From Bacteroidota bacterium (GTDB lineage: Bacteria; Bacteroidota; Bacteroidia; Flavobacteriales; Weeksellaceae), in the NCBI GenBank assembly GCA_018266965.1, contig JAFDZJ010000439.1:1-7919 (forward strand): a stretch of 7,919 bases of DNA. The letters are read 5' to 3'. Below the pieces are notes generated by a model, which made no database searches, was not told the DNA's origin, and worked only from the letters and a program-made list of their open reading frames with translations. This document shows positions 7,680 to 7,919 of the stretch, in pieces (position 1 is the stretch's first letter; each line of letters starts with the position of its first letter). The translations under genes and the position numbers were made by a program.

Positions 7680-7736
7680 GCATAAGCCATTTTTATTTCC
7701 TTTTTTGTAATTTAGCAAATAGAAAATGGCTTATGC
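7680..7736. repeat. Perfect 14-bp inverted repeat nested in attC3
   Basis: GCATAAGCCATTTT (7680-7693) is exactly repeated in inverse at 7723-7736 around a 29-nt A+T-rich loop. It forms the apex of the larger palindrome at 7613-7806. Near-identical direct repeats, GTGCAAAATTCAACGT (7648-7663) and GTGCAAAATTGAAAGT (7744-7759), lie on either side. A small hairpin, ATTGAA/TTCAAT (7751-7756 and 7766-7771), follows. It may be the variable terminal structure of the attC or a tiny inserted element. Confidence 0.8.
7708..7715 (+). promoter_or_regulatory. Possible -7 box for tet(X) inside the attC3 loop
   Basis: TAATTTAG differs by one base from the Bacteroidota -7 consensus TAnnTTTG and is the best plus-strand candidate upstream of tet(X). 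No good -33 TTTG is present at the usual distance. The tet(X) ATG lies only 18 bp after the predicted recombination point at 7800/7801, so any promoter for it has to be in the preceding attC or further upstream. Weak call. Confidence 0.22.
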
Positions 7737-7817
7737 TACTGTTGTGCAAAATTGAAAGTCTGTGCTTCAATTTCCGCCACTGTCGCCAAGCCCCGAACCG
7801 TTATGTGCCATTTTTGA

Positions 7818-7919
<102 letters not shown>

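Larger units (their letters stand above)
1826..7800 (+). mobile_element. Predicted integron-like gene cassette B (nuclease-helicase operon)
   Basis: This unit of almost 6 kb runs from TT of the core at 1825-1831 to G of the core at 7800-7806. The GTTATGCGA stretch at its left end (1825-1833) is the exact reverse complement of TCGCATAAC at 7613-7621, the left core of the palindrome that follows the operon. It carries two overlapping plus-strand genes, a terminator-like hairpin and then the palindrome. Most integron cassettes hold one gene in about 0.5-1 kb, so this would be very large. By eye its coding DNA is more A+T-rich than the TPR cassette, consistent with separate origins. Confidence 0.55.
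7613..7806 (+). other. Integron attC-like recombination site (attC3)
   Basis: The left core TCGCATAAC (7613-7621) and right core GTTATGT (7800-7806) bound a palindrome of about 190 bp. The arms pair as TTGGCGA (7628-7634) with TCGCCAA (7783-7789) and TGGCGG (7637-7642) with CCGCCA (7774-7779). Between these blocks the left arm has AA (7635-7636) and the right arm CTG (7780-7782), leaving one extra base, like an extrahelical base. The spacers between core and inner arm are unequal (6 and 10 nt), as in the unpaired spacer of attC. The left core is complementary to the start of cassette B (1825-1833) over nine bases, while the right core belongs to the tet(X) side. The interior differs completely from attC1/attC2 and holds a nested hairpin. 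Confidence 0.7.

Noticed and set aside
7370..7690. Minus-strand frame of 106 codons across the end of the coiled-coil gene and attC3.
   Set aside because: It overlaps coding DNA, a hairpin and the recombination site, and contains no recognisable domain.
7680..7736. Reading the 14-bp inverted repeat as a MITE or insertion-sequence remnant.
   Set aside because: It sits symmetrically at the apex of the larger palindrome and has no adjacent target-site duplication, so an attC stem is the simpler explanation.

Overview
The window looks like accessory DNA from a member of the Bacteroidota. The genes are A+T-rich, Shine-Dalgarno sequences are weak or absent, the first gene is a TPR/membrane protein of a type common in that phylum, and the last (cut) gene starts exactly like tet(X), the flavin monooxygenase that degrades tetracyclines and whose known hosts are mainly Flavobacteriia, Sphingobacteriia and Bacteroides.

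Layout: (1) 1-118, the right half of a structured recombination-site-like element, ending in core GTTGTGC. (2) 217-1623, a secreted/membrane TPR protein. (3) 1632-1831, a complete structured element of the same type, ending in GTTATGC. (4) 1997-6640 and 6630-7487, two overlapping genes: a giant RecQ-type helicase with an N-terminal DUF559/PD-(D/E)XK-like nuclease domain, and a coiled-coil protein with one C-terminal membrane anchor. (5) 7497-7562, a long hairpin that probably ends the operon. (6) 7613-7806, a third structured element with a perfect hairpin nested in it. (7) 7818-7919, the first 34 codons of tet(X).

The main result is that the intergenic elements behave like integron attC sites and the genes like gene cassettes. 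In each complete element the left core is the exact reverse complement of the core at the START of the cassette it closes (nine bases in both cases), not of the core at its own right end. That pattern is what an integron cassette shows after integration between G and TT of GTTRRRY-type cores. It predicts cassette A (113-1825, TPR protein), cassette B (1826-7800, helicase operon, almost 6 kb) and cassette C (from 7801, tet(X)). No integrase lies in the window, and the sites (about 190-200 bp) are at the long end for attC.

Cassette B is the best candidate for an undescribed system. A nuclease-helicase fusion translationally coupled to a tail-anchored coiled-coil protein, carried in a mobile cassette, fits an anti-phage or anti-plasmid role. 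That function is inference only.
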